Below are positions 36,400-45,274 of a stretch of 64,000 bases of DNA, in pieces. The translations under genes were made by a program, and so were the position numbers. Origin of the DNA: Bacteroidales bacterium (GTDB lineage: Bacteria > Bacteroidota > Bacteroidia > Bacteroidales > Tenuifilaceae); contig JACJXC010000004.1 of NCBI GenBank assembly GCA_020636835.1, forward strand, positions 62,001 through 126,000. The letters run 5' to 3'. Numbering within the stretch: position 1 is the stretch's first letter; each line of letters starts with the position of its first letter. The notes under the pieces are model-generated. The model had not been told where the DNA came from. It made no database searches and saw only the letters and a program-made list of their open reading frames with translations.

Positions 36400-36618
36400 T
36401 TACTTATACCTGAAAGTGATACGTCCTTTGCTTAAATCGTAAGGCGACATCTCAACTCGCACCTTATCGCCGGGTAAAATTTTGATGTAATGCATCCGCA
36501 TTTTCCCCGAGATGTGGGCAATTATAACATGTCCGTTATCGAGTTCTACCCTAAACATTGCATTGGATAGGGCCTCTACAATAGTTCCATCTTTCTCAAT
36601 AGCTGCTTGTTTCGACAT
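36400..36618 (-). CDS. infA: Translation initiation factor IF-1
   Basis: This 72-residue protein has the S1-like OB fold (MSKQAAIEKDGTIVEALSNA, then NGHVIIAHISGKMRMHYIKI, ending GRITFRYK). A longer frame exists upstream to 36657, but the start at 36618 gives the exact family length and leaves a 13-base gap after map. IF-1 binds the 30S A site during initiation. Confidence 0.97.
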   Translation of the reverse strand: MSKQAAIEKDGTIVEALSNAMFRVELDNGHVIIAHISGKMRMHYIKILPGDKVRVEMSPYDLSKGRITFRYK

Positions 36619-36631
36619 TCGCTTTAAAAAA

Positions 36632-37408
36632 TTAACTTCTACGTAAAACTTCATCAATATAACTGAAGGTTGAAAGCGTTTCGGCTTTTCCCTTTCGAAC
36701 TACTACGGCCAACTCAAAGTGGGCCGATGGTTTTCCATCCTGTGTGCGGATAGTCCATCCATCATTTTCCTGGTAAACATGCCTTGTGCCCATGTTGATC
36801 ATGGGTTCAATGCAAATAACCAGGCCACTGCCAAGTTTTGGGCCTCTTCCGCGCGCTCCATAATTGGGGACTTCGGGTTTTTCGTGCATATCGCGTCCTA
36901 ACCCATGTCCAACCAACTCCCGAACAACGGAGTATCCATTAATCTCAGCATGTGTTTGAACTGCGTAGGATATATCTCCTACCCTTTGTCCTTCCACAGC
37001 TGCTTCAACACCTTTCACAAGGCATTCGCGGGTTACATTTAACAGCCGCTGCAATTCGGGTTTTATTTCGCCCACTGCAAAAGTGAATGCAGAGTCGCCA
37101 TAAAAACCGTGCAAGTAAGTCCCGCAATCAACCGATACTATATCGCCTTCGCGAAGCACGTATGAGGAGGGAATCCCGTGAACCACAGAGTCGTTTACCG
37201 AAGTGCAGAGCGTTGCGGGATAGCCACTATAGCCCAAGAAACCGGGTTTAGCGCCGTTATCGCGGATAAACTCCTCTGCCCTCCGATCCAACTCCTTTGT
37301 AGTAACACCTGGTCGGATGATCTTGCCTACTTCGGCTAAAGTTCGCGACACTAGGTCGTTATTTAGCCTCAGGAGTTCAATCTCCTCCTCAGTTTTTGTA
37401 TTAAGCAT
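36632..37408 (-). CDS. map: Type I methionine aminopeptidase
   Basis: This 258-residue pita-bread-fold protein has all five metal ligands visible: Asp in SVDCGTYLHGFYGDSA (two residues), His in GHGLGRDMHEKP, Glu in CIEPMI and Glu in FELAVVV. It removes the initiator methionine from new proteins. It lies between secY and infA, its common place in this operon in many bacteria. Confidence 0.96.
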   Translation of the reverse strand: MLNTKTEEEIELLRLNNDLVSRTLAEVGKIIRPGVTTKELDRRAEEFIRDNGAKPGFLGYSGYPATLCTSVNDSVVHGIPSSYVLREGDIVSVDCGTYLHGFYGDSAFTFAVGEIKPELQRLLNVTRECLVKGVEAAVEGQRVGDISYAVQTHAEINGYSVVRELVGHGLGRDMHEKPEVPNYGARGRGPKLGSGLVICIEPMINMGTRHVYQENDGWTIRTQDGKPSAHFELAVVVRKGKAETLSTFSYIDEVLRRS

Positions 37409-37435
37409 TTTAAAGAACTTAAAAATGGCTTTCGC

Positions 37436-38758
37436 CTATAAACCTCCGCCTGAACGGCCTTTGATTCTTCCAGATTTCATCAATCCATCGTAATGTCTCA
37501 TCAGTAAGTGGCTTTCCACTTGCTGTAGTGTATCGAGAACAACACCCACAAGAATTAGCAGCGAAGTTCCACCAAAGAACTGTGCAAACTGATTATTCAC
37601 CCCAAAAATCATAGCAAAAGCAGGTAATATCGCAACTATTGCTAAAAATATTGAGCCGGGTAGGGTAATACGCGACATAATTGAATCAAGATATTCAACA
37701 GTTTTCTTGCCAGGCTTTACTCCGGGTATAAAACCACCATTCTTTTTCATATCCTCGGCCATCTGATTAGGATTAATAGTAATAGCCGTGTAGAAATAGG
37801 TGAACAGAATGATTAGCAGAGCAAATGTAAAATTGTACAAGAAACCTGTGTAGCTGAAAGCGGCTGCAATACCAGCGGTAGCATCAAAACGAGTAAATAG
37901 CATTGGGATAAACATCAACGCCTGCGCAAAGATGATAGGCATAACACCAGCAGCATTAACTTTCAGCGGAATGTATTGGCGAACACCGCCATACTGCTTA
38001 TTACCTACTATACGTTTGGCATACTGCACCGGTATACGCCGGGTACCCTGCACCAAAAGGATAGTAAACATAAACACTACAAATAGAATGATAAGTTCTA
38101 CCAGGAACATCACTAAACCACCCGAAAGTTCTTCCATTCTGGAGAAAAACTCTGCGGCAACCGAGAATGGTAAACGGGCAATAATACCTATCATAATGAT
38201 AAGCGAAATACCGTTACCAATCCCCTTGTCTGTAATCTTCTCGCCAAGCCACATAATGAACATGGTGCCGGCAATCAGAATAATTGTGGAAGACACAGTG
38301 AACAAGGTACCCGATAGCACAAATGCCGACTGGGGCAATTGCGCATGCAGGTTCGCTAGGTAAGCTGGACCCTGTAGAATTAGAATGGCAACAGTTAGGA
38401 AACGAGTCATTTGGTTGATCTTCGTTCTCCCACTCTCACCCTCTTTCTGTAGGCGTTGGAAGTAAGGGATAGCAATACCCAACAGCTGCACCACAATGGA
38501 AGCAGAGATGTAAGGCATAATACCCAAAGCAAACACCGAGGCATTGGAGAATGCACCCCCCGAAAACATATCGAGTAAGCCCATAATACCATCCTTGGTT
38601 TGCTCCTCCAAAGCGCCGAGCTGGTTAGGATCGAGGCCTGGGAGTACTACGAAACTACCCAAGCGATAGATAAGCAGAATACCAAGAGTATAGAGAATCC
38701 GCTTGCGCAGATCCTCTATCTTGTAGATATTCTTTAGTGTTTGGAAAAAGGCTTTCAT
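37436..38758 (-). CDS. secY: Protein translocase subunit SecY
   Basis: This 440-residue protein has ten hydrophobic helices. Signature blocks include LGIMPYISASIVVQLL near residue 75 and QGTRRIPVQYAKR near 235, followed by the conserved loop region PLKVNAAGVMPIIFAQ. It forms the channel of the Sec translocon. It follows rplO by 4 bases in the spc segment. Confidence 0.97.
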   Translation of the reverse strand: MKAFFQTLKNIYKIEDLRKRILYTLGILLIYRLGSFVVLPGLDPNQLGALEEQTKDGIMGLLDMFSGGAFSNASVFALGIMPYISASIVVQLLGIAIPYFQRLQKEGESGRTKINQMTRFLTVAILILQGPAYLANLHAQLPQSAFVLSGTLFTVSSTIILIAGTMFIMWLGEKITDKGIGNGISLIIMIGIIARLPFSVAAEFFSRMEELSGGLVMFLVELIILFVVFMFTILLVQGTRRIPVQYAKRIVGNKQYGGVRQYIPLKVNAAGVMPIIFAQALMFIPMLFTRFDATAGIAAAFSYTGFLYNFTFALLIILFTYFYTAITINPNQMAEDMKKNGGFIPGVKPGKKTVEYLDSIMSRITLPGSIFLAIVAILPAFAMIFGVNNQFAQFFGGTSLLILVGVVLDTLQQVESHLLMRHYDGLMKSGRIKGRSGGGL

Positions 38759-38762
38759 TAAC

Positions 38763-39209
38763 TTAGAGTTTTACTACGGTTCCTTTTGCTGCTTCAATTG
38801 CCTCAACGGCTTTCTTGGAGAAGGCATGCGCCTTAACTTCAAGTTTCGCGGTTAGTGTACCATTACCCAAAATCTTTACAAGATCGTTACGGGAAATGTA
38901 CCCAGCATTAATAAGGGTTTCAACATCTATAGTTGAAACGCCATTATTATCGGCTAGAGTTTGAAGTACATCAACGTTGATAGCTTTATACTCAGTACGG
39001 AACGGATTTTTAAACCCAGATTTAGGAATACGGCGCTGAATAGGCATTTGGCCTCCCTCGAACCCAATCTTTCTGGAATAACCAGAGCGCGATTGAGCAC
39101 CTTTATGGCCTCGTGTAGAGGTTCCACCGTGTCCAGATCCTGGGCCACGGCCAATTCTCTTATCCTTGTGGGTAGATCCTTCAGCGGGTTGTAAATTACT
39201 TAATTTCAT
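38763..39209 (-). CDS. rplO: 50S ribosomal protein uL15
   Basis: This 148-residue protein has the glycine-rich N-terminal RIGRGPGSGHGGTSTRGHKG, with SRSGYSRKIGFEGGQMPIQRR after it, which are typical of L15. It is a late-assembling large-subunit protein. It lies between rpmD (29 bases upstream) and secY (4 bases downstream). Confidence 0.97.
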   Translation of the reverse strand: MKLSNLQPAEGSTHKDKRIGRGPGSGHGGTSTRGHKGAQSRSGYSRKIGFEGGQMPIQRRIPKSGFKNPFRTEYKAINVDVLQTLADNNGVSTIDVETLINAGYISRNDLVKILGNGTLTAKLEVKAHAFSKKAVEAIEAAKGTVVKL

Positions 39210-39238
39210 AGCTCAAATCATTATGTGGGTTAAGCCAA

Positions 39239-39415
39239 CTACTGTTCAATACGAACAAGATGTTTTACCTTCTCAATCATACCAAGAATTTGGGGATTAG
39301 CCTCAACTTCTACGGTCTGATGCATCTTACGAATACCAAGAGATCTCAGCGTGCTGCGTTGGCGCTCCGACTGACCAATGATGCTCTTGATTTGGGTTAT
39401 TTTCACTTTTGCCAT
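39239..39415 (-). CDS. rpmD: 50S ribosomal protein uL30
   Basis: This 58-residue protein (MAKVKITQIKSIIGQ, then QRSTLRSLGIRKMHQTVEV, ending VKHLVRIEQ) has the normal L30 length and pattern. It begins 12 bases after rpsE and ends 29 bases before rplO, the standard spc position. Confidence 0.96.
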   Translation of the reverse strand: MAKVKITQIKSIIGQSERQRSTLRSLGIRKMHQTVEVEANPQILGMIEKVKHLVRIEQ

Positions 39416-39427
39416 ATCTCAATAGTC

Positions 39428-39949
39428 TTACCCGTTAAACACTTTATTTAGGTTCACACCGCGCTGTTCGGCAACAGTGTGGGCATCGCGTAGCTCAAGC
39501 AGAGCCATTACTGTAGCCTTCACAAGGTTGTGAGGGTTCGACGAACCTTTAGATTTGGCAAGCACGTCGGTTACACCAACACTCTCAAGCACCGCGCGCA
39601 TAGCACCACCGGCCTTAACCCCGGTACCATGCGATGCAGGTCTGATAAGCACCTGTGCACCACCGAATTTTGCCTCCTGCTCGTGGGGAATAGTCCCCTT
39701 GAAAACAGGTACTTTCACTAGATTCTTCTTTGCATCCTCAATACCCTTTGAAATAGCTGAGGTAACCTCACTCGCTTTTCCAAGGCCATAACCTACCACA
39801 CCGCTCTCGTTTCCTACAACTACAATTGCAGAAAAACTGAACGTTCTACCGCCTTTGGTTACCTTGGTTACGCGCTGTATGCTAACCAGCCTGTCCTTAA
39901 GCTCAAGGTCGCTGGATTTAACTCTACGTATATTTGTATTTGCTGACAT
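39428..39949 (-). CDS. rpsE: 30S ribosomal protein uS5
   Basis: This 173-residue protein has the double-stranded-RNA-like domain with RTFSFSAIVVVGNESGVVGY and GYGLGKASEV near residues 36-62. The C-terminal domain has LIRPASHGTGVKAGGAMRAV. uS5 helps control decoding accuracy at the mRNA entry tunnel. It is 5 bases from rplR. Confidence 0.97.
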   Translation of the reverse strand: MSANTNIRRVKSSDLELKDRLVSIQRVTKVTKGGRTFSFSAIVVVGNESGVVGYGLGKASEVTSAISKGIEDAKKNLVKVPVFKGTIPHEQEAKFGGAQVLIRPASHGTGVKAGGAMRAVLESVGVTDVLAKSKGSSNPHNLVKATVMALLELRDAHTVAEQRGVNLNKVFNG

Positions 39950-39954
39950 CGTCG

Positions 39955-40314
39955 TTAGAATTTAAGTCCACCCTCTCTGGCTGCATCAGCTAACGCTTTC
40001 ACTCTACCATGGTAAAGGTTACCTCCACGGTCGAAAACAACCTCGGTAACACCTTTCTCGATGGCATTTTTAGCGGCAAGCTGACCAACAAGACGAGCTT
40101 GTTCGGTTTTTGTAATATTGGTTTTGCTGGCAATTTCTTTCACGCTCGACGACGCGGATGCTAAAGTAACACCGTTCACATCATCAATAATTTGAGCGTA
40201 GATATTGGTATTGCTCCTGAAAACCGATAGACGAGGCTTTTGGGCTGTGCCCGAAACTCTCTTGCGAATTCGTCTCCTGATGCGGAGTCTTCTTTCTAAT
40301 TTACTTAAAGCCAT
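39955..40314 (-). CDS. rplR: 50S ribosomal protein uL18
   Basis: This 119-residue protein has RRIRKRVSGTAQKPRLSVFR near the N-terminus and DRGGNLYHGRVKALADAAR near the C-terminus. It binds 5S rRNA together with uL5. The length and position are standard. Confidence 0.97.
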   Translation of the reverse strand: MALSKLERRLRIRRRIRKRVSGTAQKPRLSVFRSNTNIYAQIIDDVNGVTLASASSSVKEIASKTNITKTEQARLVGQLAAKNAIEKGVTEVVFDRGGNLYHGRVKALADAAREGGLKF

Positions 40315-40333
40315 ATTTAGCAGTTTTTACAGG

Positions 40334-40888
40334 TTATACACTAGCCGACTTACCAGCTTTCTTACGAACAACTTCGCCAACAAATCTAACACCTTTACCT
40401 TTGTAAGGTTCTGGTTTTCTAATCGAACGGAGTTTTGCCGCTACTTGACCTAAAAGCTGCTTGTCGATGCTTTTTAGGAAGATTGTAGGGTTACCTTTAC
40501 GTTCGGTTTTGGTTTCAACCTTGATCTCCTTCGGTAACAGGAAGTGAATGTCGTGTGAGAAGCCAAGGCTTAACTCAAGCACTTGACCTTTAGCTTCGGC
40601 CTTATACCCAACACCAATCAACTCCTGCTGAATCTCCCAACCAGTTGAAACACCTACCACCATATTATTGATAAGCGCACGGTATAAACCATGCATGGAG
40701 CGGTGGCGCTTCTGATCAGTTGGTCTGGTGAGAACAACTTCGTTTCCCTCTACGTTGACGGTGATGTCCGGGTCAACTTTCTGGGACAACTCACCCAGAG
40801 GGCCTTTCACGCTTACCACGTTATCGGCGCTAACTTTAACGCTTACACCCTGTGGTAAGTTTACAGGTTTTTTTCCGATCCTAGACAT
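40334..40888 (-). CDS. rplF: 50S ribosomal protein uL6
   Basis: This 184-residue protein begins MSRIGKKPVNLPQGVSVKV. Two related domains follow, with the signature PEPYKGKGVRF near residue 155. It supports the factor-binding region of the large subunit. It follows rpsH by 21 bases. Confidence 0.97.
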   Translation of the reverse strand: MSRIGKKPVNLPQGVSVKVSADNVVSVKGPLGELSQKVDPDITVNVEGNEVVLTRPTDQKRHRSMHGLYRALINNMVVGVSTGWEIQQELIGVGYKAEAKGQVLELSLGFSHDIHFLLPKEIKVETKTERKGNPTIFLKSIDKQLLGQVAAKLRSIRKPEPYKGKGVRFVGEVVRKKAGKSASV

Positions 40889-40909
40889 TGAATTTAATTT
40901 ATTAAGTGA

Positions 40910-41308
40910 TTAGTAAACATAGCAAACAACTTCACCACCAACGTTCTTAACACGGGCTTCCTTATCGGTCATAACACCGTGCGAAGTGCTGATGATTGCA
41001 ACTCCCAAGCCATTGAGTACTCGGGGTAGCTTATCGCTACCGCAGTATCTGCGAAGGCCTGGTTTACTGATGCGCTCAATGTGCTTGATCGCATTCTTCT
41101 TGGTTTCAGGGTGATATTTAAGAGCGATCTTAATAATTCCCTGTTTTCCATCTTCCTCAAACTTATAGTTGAGGATGTACCCTTTGTCGAATAGTATGCG
41201 GGTGATATCCATCTTCATACGCGAAGATGGAATTTCAACTACCCTATGACCTGCCATCACGGCATTCCGAATTCGGGTTAGGTAATCTGCAATTGGGTCG
41301 GTAATCAT
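40910..41308 (-). CDS. rpsH: 30S ribosomal protein uS8
   Basis: This 132-residue protein has DPIADYLTRIRNAVMAGHR at the start and GVMTDKEARVKNVGGEVVCY at the end, both typical of S8. It binds the central domain of 16S rRNA and in E. coli represses the spc operon; whether it does so here is unknown. Confidence 0.97.
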   Translation of the reverse strand: MITDPIADYLTRIRNAVMAGHRVVEIPSSRMKMDITRILFDKGYILNYKFEEDGKQGIIKIALKYHPETKKNAIKHIERISKPGLRRYCGSDKLPRVLNGLGVAIISTSHGVMTDKEARVKNVGGEVVCYVY

Positions 41309-41331
41309 TGCTTATCTTATTATTATTGTTT

Positions 41332-41601
41332 TTACCAACTAGCTTTTTTAACGCCGGGAATCAGGCCATTCGAAGCCATTTCCCTGAAGGTAATCCTGCT
41401 AATTCCGAACTGACGCATGTAACCGCGGGGTCTGCCGGTAAGCATACAACGGTTGTGCAAACGGATAGGATTAGAATTGCGGGGAAGCTTTTGCAGCCCA
41501 ACCACATCGCCTTCAGCTTTAAGCTTGGCGCGTTTCTCGGCATATTTTTCTACGAGTTTAGCACGTTTTGCCTCGCGTGCTTTCATTGACTCTTTTGCCA
41601 T
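41332..41601 (-). CDS. rpsN: 30S ribosomal protein uS14 (long, zinc-independent form)
   Basis: This 89-residue protein has LHNRCMLTGRPRGYMRQFGI near residue 57 and the C-terminal GLIPGVKKASW. It is the long C-minus type: the zinc-binding CxxC pairs of the short form are missing. Together with the bL36 and uS4 forms here, it suggests a ribosome that spends little zinc. It is 3 bases from rplE. Confidence 0.96.
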   Translation of the reverse strand: MAKESMKAREAKRAKLVEKYAEKRAKLKAEGDVVGLQKLPRNSNPIRLHNRCMLTGRPRGYMRQFGISRITFREMASNGLIPGVKKASW

Positions 41602-41604
41602 AGA

Positions 41605-42162
41605 CTAGTTCTTTTTTGCGTTTTTAAAGGGTAAACCGAACTCACGGAGAAGAGAGTATGCCTCTTCGTCGTTATTGCTGGTGGTTACAAAGGTAATCTC
41701 CATGCCGAGTATGCGGTTAATTTTGTCGATATCAATCTCAGGGAAAATGATTTGCTCCTGAATACCAAGGGTATAGTTCCCACGGCCATCGAGTTTATCG
41801 CTAATCCCTTTAAAGTCGCGAATTCGAGGTAGCGACACGTTGATAAGACGCTCCAGGAATTCATACATTCTTTCGCGACGCAGGGTAACCTTTAAACCGA
41901 TAGGAACACTCTTACGCAGTTTAAAGTTTGAAATATCCTTACGCGACATAGTTTGTAGAACCTTTTGGCCTGTGATCATAGTCAGATCGGCCTGGGCTGC
42001 TTCGATAATTTTCTTATCGGCAACAGCCTGACCAATACCCTGATTTATCACAATTTTTTCCAACCGAGGCACCTGCATGATACTCTTGTAGCCGAACTCC
42101 TTCATAAGGGCAGGCACAATTTCCTCCTTGTACTTTGTCTTGAGGGTAGGTACGTATTCCAT
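41605..42162 (-). CDS. rplE: 50S ribosomal protein uL5
   Basis: This 185-residue protein has QVPRLEKIVINQGIGQA near residue 30, GQKVLQTMSRKDISNFKLR near 68 and NYTLGIQEQIIFPEID near 127. It holds 5S rRNA in the central protuberance and contacts P-site tRNA. Its start codon overlaps the rplX stop by one base. Confidence 0.97.
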   Translation of the reverse strand: MEYVPTLKTKYKEEIVPALMKEFGYKSIMQVPRLEKIVINQGIGQAVADKKIIEAAQADLTMITGQKVLQTMSRKDISNFKLRKSVPIGLKVTLRRERMYEFLERLINVSLPRIRDFKGISDKLDGRGNYTLGIQEQIIFPEIDIDKINRILGMEITFVTTSNNDEEAYSLLREFGLPFKNAKKN

Positions 42163-42482
42163 TACTTAATCTCCTCTCCTGATTTTTTAGAGAATCTCAC
42201 TAGCTTTCCTTTATCGTTTAGCCTGCGGCCAATACGAGAAGGCTTACCGGTAGTGGGATCAATTAACATTAGGTTCGAAATATGAATGGGGGCTTCTTTC
42301 TTAATGATGCCACCCTGAGGGTACTTGGAATTGGGTTTAGTATGTTTCGATACCATATTTACCCCCTCAACCAAGGCGCGCTCTTTACTCACTAAAACGC
42401 TTAGCACCTTGCCCTGCTGGCCTTTCGATTCGCCAGAGATGACGTAAACCAAATCCCCTTTCTTAATATGTAACTTGCTCAT
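42162..42482 (-). CDS. rplX: 50S ribosomal protein uL24
   Basis: This 106-residue protein has an N-terminal KOW motif (KKGDLVYVISGESKGQQGKV) and continues with VEGVNMVSKHTKPNSKYPQ and HISNLMLIDP. It starts 50S assembly by binding the 5' end of 23S rRNA. It overlaps rplE by one base. Confidence 0.97.
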   Translation of the reverse strand: MSKLHIKKGDLVYVISGESKGQQGKVLSVLVSKERALVEGVNMVSKHTKPNSKYPQGGIIKKEAPIHISNLMLIDPTTGKPSRIGRRLNDKGKLVRFSKKSGEEIK

Positions 42483-42501
42483 AGTAAATTTGATTATCGG
42501 A

Positions 42502-42867
42502 TTATAACACCTCAGGTGCTAATGAAACGATTTTCATGTAGTTATCGCGTAACTCTCTGGCTACTGGGCCAAAGATACGGGTACCACGAATCTCGTCCTG
42601 GTTGTTAAGTAGTACACAAGCGTTATCATCGAAACGGATGTACGAGCCATCGGGTCGACGAATTTCTTTTGTTGTACGTACTACCACAGCTTTGGACACT
42701 TGTCCCTTCTTAACATCTCCGCTTGGTATAGCGCTCTTCACGGTAACAACGATTTTATCGCCAATGCGTGCATAGCGCTTTGCGGTTCCGCCTAGTACCC
42801 TGATGCAGAGTACTTCCTTTGCTCCGCTATTATCGGCAACTAATAAACGACTTTCCTGCTGTATCAT
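42502..42867 (-). CDS. rplN: 50S ribosomal protein uL14
   Basis: This 121-residue protein starts MIQQESRLLVADNSGAKEVL and has the signature IRRPDGSYIRFDDNACVLLN, followed by GTRIFGPVARELR. It bridges to the small subunit and is a binding site for silencing factor RsfS in other bacteria. It is 2 bases after rpsQ. Confidence 0.97.
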   Translation of the reverse strand: MIQQESRLLVADNSGAKEVLCIRVLGGTAKRYARIGDKIVVTVKSAIPSGDVKKGQVSKAVVVRTTKEIRRPDGSYIRFDDNACVLLNNQDEIRGTRIFGPVARELRDNYMKIVSLAPEVL

Positions 42868-42869
42868 GG

Positions 42870-43133
42870 TTACTTAGCTTTTTCTACGATTTCTACTAAT
42901 CTCCAGCGTTTCAGCTTGCTTAACGGACGGGTTTCCTGAATTTTAACCACATCGCCCACACCGCAAGAGTTATTCTCATCGTGTGCGTATAGCTTGGTGG
43001 TTTTATTCACGAACTTACCGTAAATAGGATGTTTTACTTTACGCTTAACAGCTACCACGATGGATTTATCCATTTTGCTGCTAACAACAACTCCTATTCT
43101 CTCTTTACGTAAATTTCTTGTTACTTCTTCCAT
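42870..43133 (-). CDS. rpsQ: 30S ribosomal protein uS17
   Basis: This 87-residue OB-fold protein has GVVVSSKMDKSIVVAVKRKV and the signature GDVVKIQETRPLSKLKRWRL. It is a primary binder of the 5' domain of 16S rRNA. The length and position are standard. Confidence 0.97.
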   Translation of the reverse strand: MEEVTRNLRKERIGVVVSSKMDKSIVVAVKRKVKHPIYGKFVNKTTKLYAHDENNSCGVGDVVKIQETRPLSKLKRWRLVEIVEKAK

Positions 43134-43145
43134 AGCCGTATAGCT

Positions 43146-43346
43146 TTACTTGTTCTCATTGAGGTTCCGCTGACGCAGGATAGTTTGAAGCCTTGCGATG
43201 TTTCGGCGGGTCTCGGTAATTTTCATCGGATTGTCCAGAGGCGATATGCTATGATTCAACCTTAGCTTAAGCAGCAAAGATTTCTCAGTATCGATACGCT
43301 CCTCAATCTCTTTCAATGTCAGTTCTCTTATCTCTGAAGTTTTCAT
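43146..43346 (-). CDS. rpmC: 50S ribosomal protein uL29
   Basis: This 66-residue two-helix protein has MKTSEIRELTLKEIEERI at the start, and LRLNHSISPLDNPMKITETR, then NIARLQTIL. It sits at the peptide exit near the trigger-factor site. It lies between rplP (6 bases) and rpsQ (12 bases). Confidence 0.96.
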   Translation of the reverse strand: MKTSEIRELTLKEIEERIDTEKSLLLKLRLNHSISPLDNPMKITETRRNIARLQTILRQRNLNENK

Positions 43347-43352
43347 GGCTCG

Positions 43353-43781
43353 TTAGTTTGTAGTTTCTTCATAATCGTTACGAACAATGAACTTAGTAGT
43401 GATTGGGAGTTTCTGAGCTGCAAGGCGCAGTGCCTCCTTTGCTACTTCGTATGGTACACCTTCGCACTCAAATAGTATGCGGCCTGGGGTAACAGGAGCA
43501 ACAAATCCCTCGGGTGCACCTTTACCTTTACCCATACGAACCTCGGCGGGTTTTTTGGTTATAGGCTTATCGGGGAATATACGGATCCATATTTGACCTT
43601 CACGTTTCATATAACGGGTCACGGCCTGACGGGCAGCTTCAATTTGGCGGCTGGTTATCCAGTACGACTCTAGCGCCTTGATCCCAAAAGAGCCAAATGC
43701 AAGCTGACTACCGCGTTGGGCATTCCCTTTCATACGACCCTTTTGCGCCCTTCTGAATTTTGTTTTCTTTGGCTGTAACAT
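43353..43781 (-). CDS. rplP: 50S ribosomal protein uL16
   Basis: This 142-residue protein starts MLQPKKTKFRRAQKGRMKG. It has the conserved loop QIWIRIFPDKPITKKPAEVR, followed by MGKGKG. It organises the A-site tRNA elbow region of the 50S subunit. The length is normal. Confidence 0.97.
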   Translation of the reverse strand: MLQPKKTKFRRAQKGRMKGNAQRGSQLAFGSFGIKALESYWITSRQIEAARQAVTRYMKREGQIWIRIFPDKPITKKPAEVRMGKGKGAPEGFVAPVTPGRILFECEGVPYEVAKEALRLAAQKLPITTKFIVRNDYEETTN

Positions 43782-43806
43782 TTCGAAAATGCTTTAATTC
43801 TTTAGA

Positions 43807-44541
43807 CTATTTTCTTTTTTTACGTGCACCACCGCGCTGACGACCAGCTGCCTGATTGTTGTTTGCAGCAGCCGATGCGGCTTGGCTGTTCCCAACATTG
43901 GGCGAGAGATCGCGCTTGCCGTAAACCAATCCATTGCAAATCCATACCTTGATGCCAATTAGTCCAACCTTGGTATGAGCCTCGGCCAGTGCGTAATCGA
44001 TATCGGCACGGAATGTATGAAGAGGAATTCTACCCTCCTTGTAGGTTTCGGAACGGGCCATTTCGGCACCGCCCAAGCGTCCGGATATTTGAACTTTAAT
44101 ACCCTCGGCGCCCATTCGGATGGTAGAGGCAATCGATGTTTTGATAGCTCTGCGGTACGATATACGTCCTTCGAGTTGGCGAGCGATGTTGTTACCTACG
44201 ATAACAGCATCAATTTCGGGACGTTTAACCTCAAAGATGTTGATTTGAACCTCCTTATTGGTGATTTTACGCAACTCCTCTTTGAGCTTATCAACTTCCT
44301 GGCCACCCTTTCCGATGATAATGCCAGGACGTGCAGTGTGAATAGTAACAGTAATTAGCTTTAGGGTACGCTCAATTACAATCTTGGAAAGGCTAGCCTT
44401 CGAAAGCCTTTCGTTAAGGTAATCGCGAATCTTGGTATCTTCAACAAGTTTCTGAGCGTATTTGTTACCCCCGTACCAGTTAGAATCCCATCCTCTGACG
44501 ATTCCAAGTCGGTTTCCTATTGGATTAACTTTATTTCCCAT
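43807..44541 (-). CDS. rpsC: 30S ribosomal protein uS3
   Basis: I place the start at 44541 (MGNKVNPIGNRLGIVRGWDS), which matches the family and leaves a 7-base gap after rplV; an upstream in-frame start at 44586 would overlap rplV. The 244-residue protein has the KH domain with GIIIGKGGQEV near residue 75 and the C-terminal domain (ISGRLGGAEMARSE). A Gln/Ala/Gly-rich and basic tail ends the protein. uS3 lines the mRNA entry. Confidence 0.96.
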   Translation of the reverse strand: MGNKVNPIGNRLGIVRGWDSNWYGGNKYAQKLVEDTKIRDYLNERLSKASLSKIVIERTLKLITVTIHTARPGIIIGKGGQEVDKLKEELRKITNKEVQINIFEVKRPEIDAVIVGNNIARQLEGRISYRRAIKTSIASTIRMGAEGIKVQISGRLGGAEMARSETYKEGRIPLHTFRADIDYALAEAHTKVGLIGIKVWICNGLVYGKRDLSPNVGNSQAASAAANNNQAAGRQRGGARKKRK

Positions 44542-44548
44542 GTAACTG

Positions 44549-44962
44549 CTAATTATTTGTATCGTTATTAACTGCACTATCAACAACCACGGTTACGTGG
44601 TTTGAACGTTTACGAATACGATGCGCGCGACCCTGTGGTGCGGTGCGAATACGTTTCAAGCTTCTGCCCTGATCCACAAAAATTTCCTTTACAAAAAGGT
44701 TGGCATCCTCAATACGAGTGTTCTCGTTTTTAGCTTTCCAGTTTGCAATGGCAGAGAGTAAAAGCTTGTGAACATCCCCTGCAGCATCCTTAGCGTTGAA
44801 TTTCAGGATATTAAGAGCTGTATTCACATCTTTTCCGCGTACCAAGTCTACTACTAAGCGCATTTTACGTGGAGACGATGGGCAATTGCGTAAAATCGCA
44901 ACTGCTTTTTTCTTTTTCTCCTCCTTTAGCCTATTGGCCATTATATGTTTTCTTGCACCCAT
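44549..44962 (-). CDS. rplV: 50S ribosomal protein uL22
   Basis: This 137-residue protein starts MGARKHIMANRLKEEKKKKA. It has NCPSSPRKMRLVVDLVRGKD near residue 26 and TAPQGRAHRIRKRSNHVTVV near the end. Its hairpin lines the exit tunnel. The MGARK start matches other Bacteroidota L22 proteins. Confidence 0.97.
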   Translation of the reverse strand: MGARKHIMANRLKEEKKKKAVAILRNCPSSPRKMRLVVDLVRGKDVNTALNILKFNAKDAAGDVHKLLLSAIANWKAKNENTRIEDANLFVKEIFVDQGRSLKRIRTAPQGRAHRIRKRSNHVTVVVDSAVNNDTNN

Positions 44963-44986
44963 TGTTTGTGTCTTTTATCAATTCAC

Positions 44987-45256
44987 TTACTTTTTCTTAT
45001 TACCTGCATGACCACGGAATGTACGTGTTGGAGCAAATTCTCCAAGTTTATGACCAACCATGTTCTCGGTAACGTACACAGGAATAAATTTATTCCCGTT
45101 GTGAACTGCTATGGTGTGTCCAACAAAGTCGGGAGAAATCATCGAACTTCTAGACCAAGTTTTAACTACGGCCTTTTTGTTGGCATCGTTCATAACTGCA
45201 ATACGCTTGTCCAACTTATATTCGATGAAGGGACCTTTTTTAAGTGACCTACTCAT
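44987..45256 (-). CDS. rpsS: 30S ribosomal protein uS19
   Basis: This 89-residue protein starts MSRSLKKGPFIEYKLDKRI and ends with the signature VGHKLGEFAPTRTFRGHAG. It sits in the head of the 30S subunit with uS13. It is 18 bases after rplB. Confidence 0.97.
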   Translation of the reverse strand: MSRSLKKGPFIEYKLDKRIAVMNDANKKAVVKTWSRSSMISPDFVGHTIAVHNGNKFIPVYVTENMVGHKLGEFAPTRTFRGHAGNKKK

Positions 45257-45274
45257 ACCTTCAATTTTTACTGA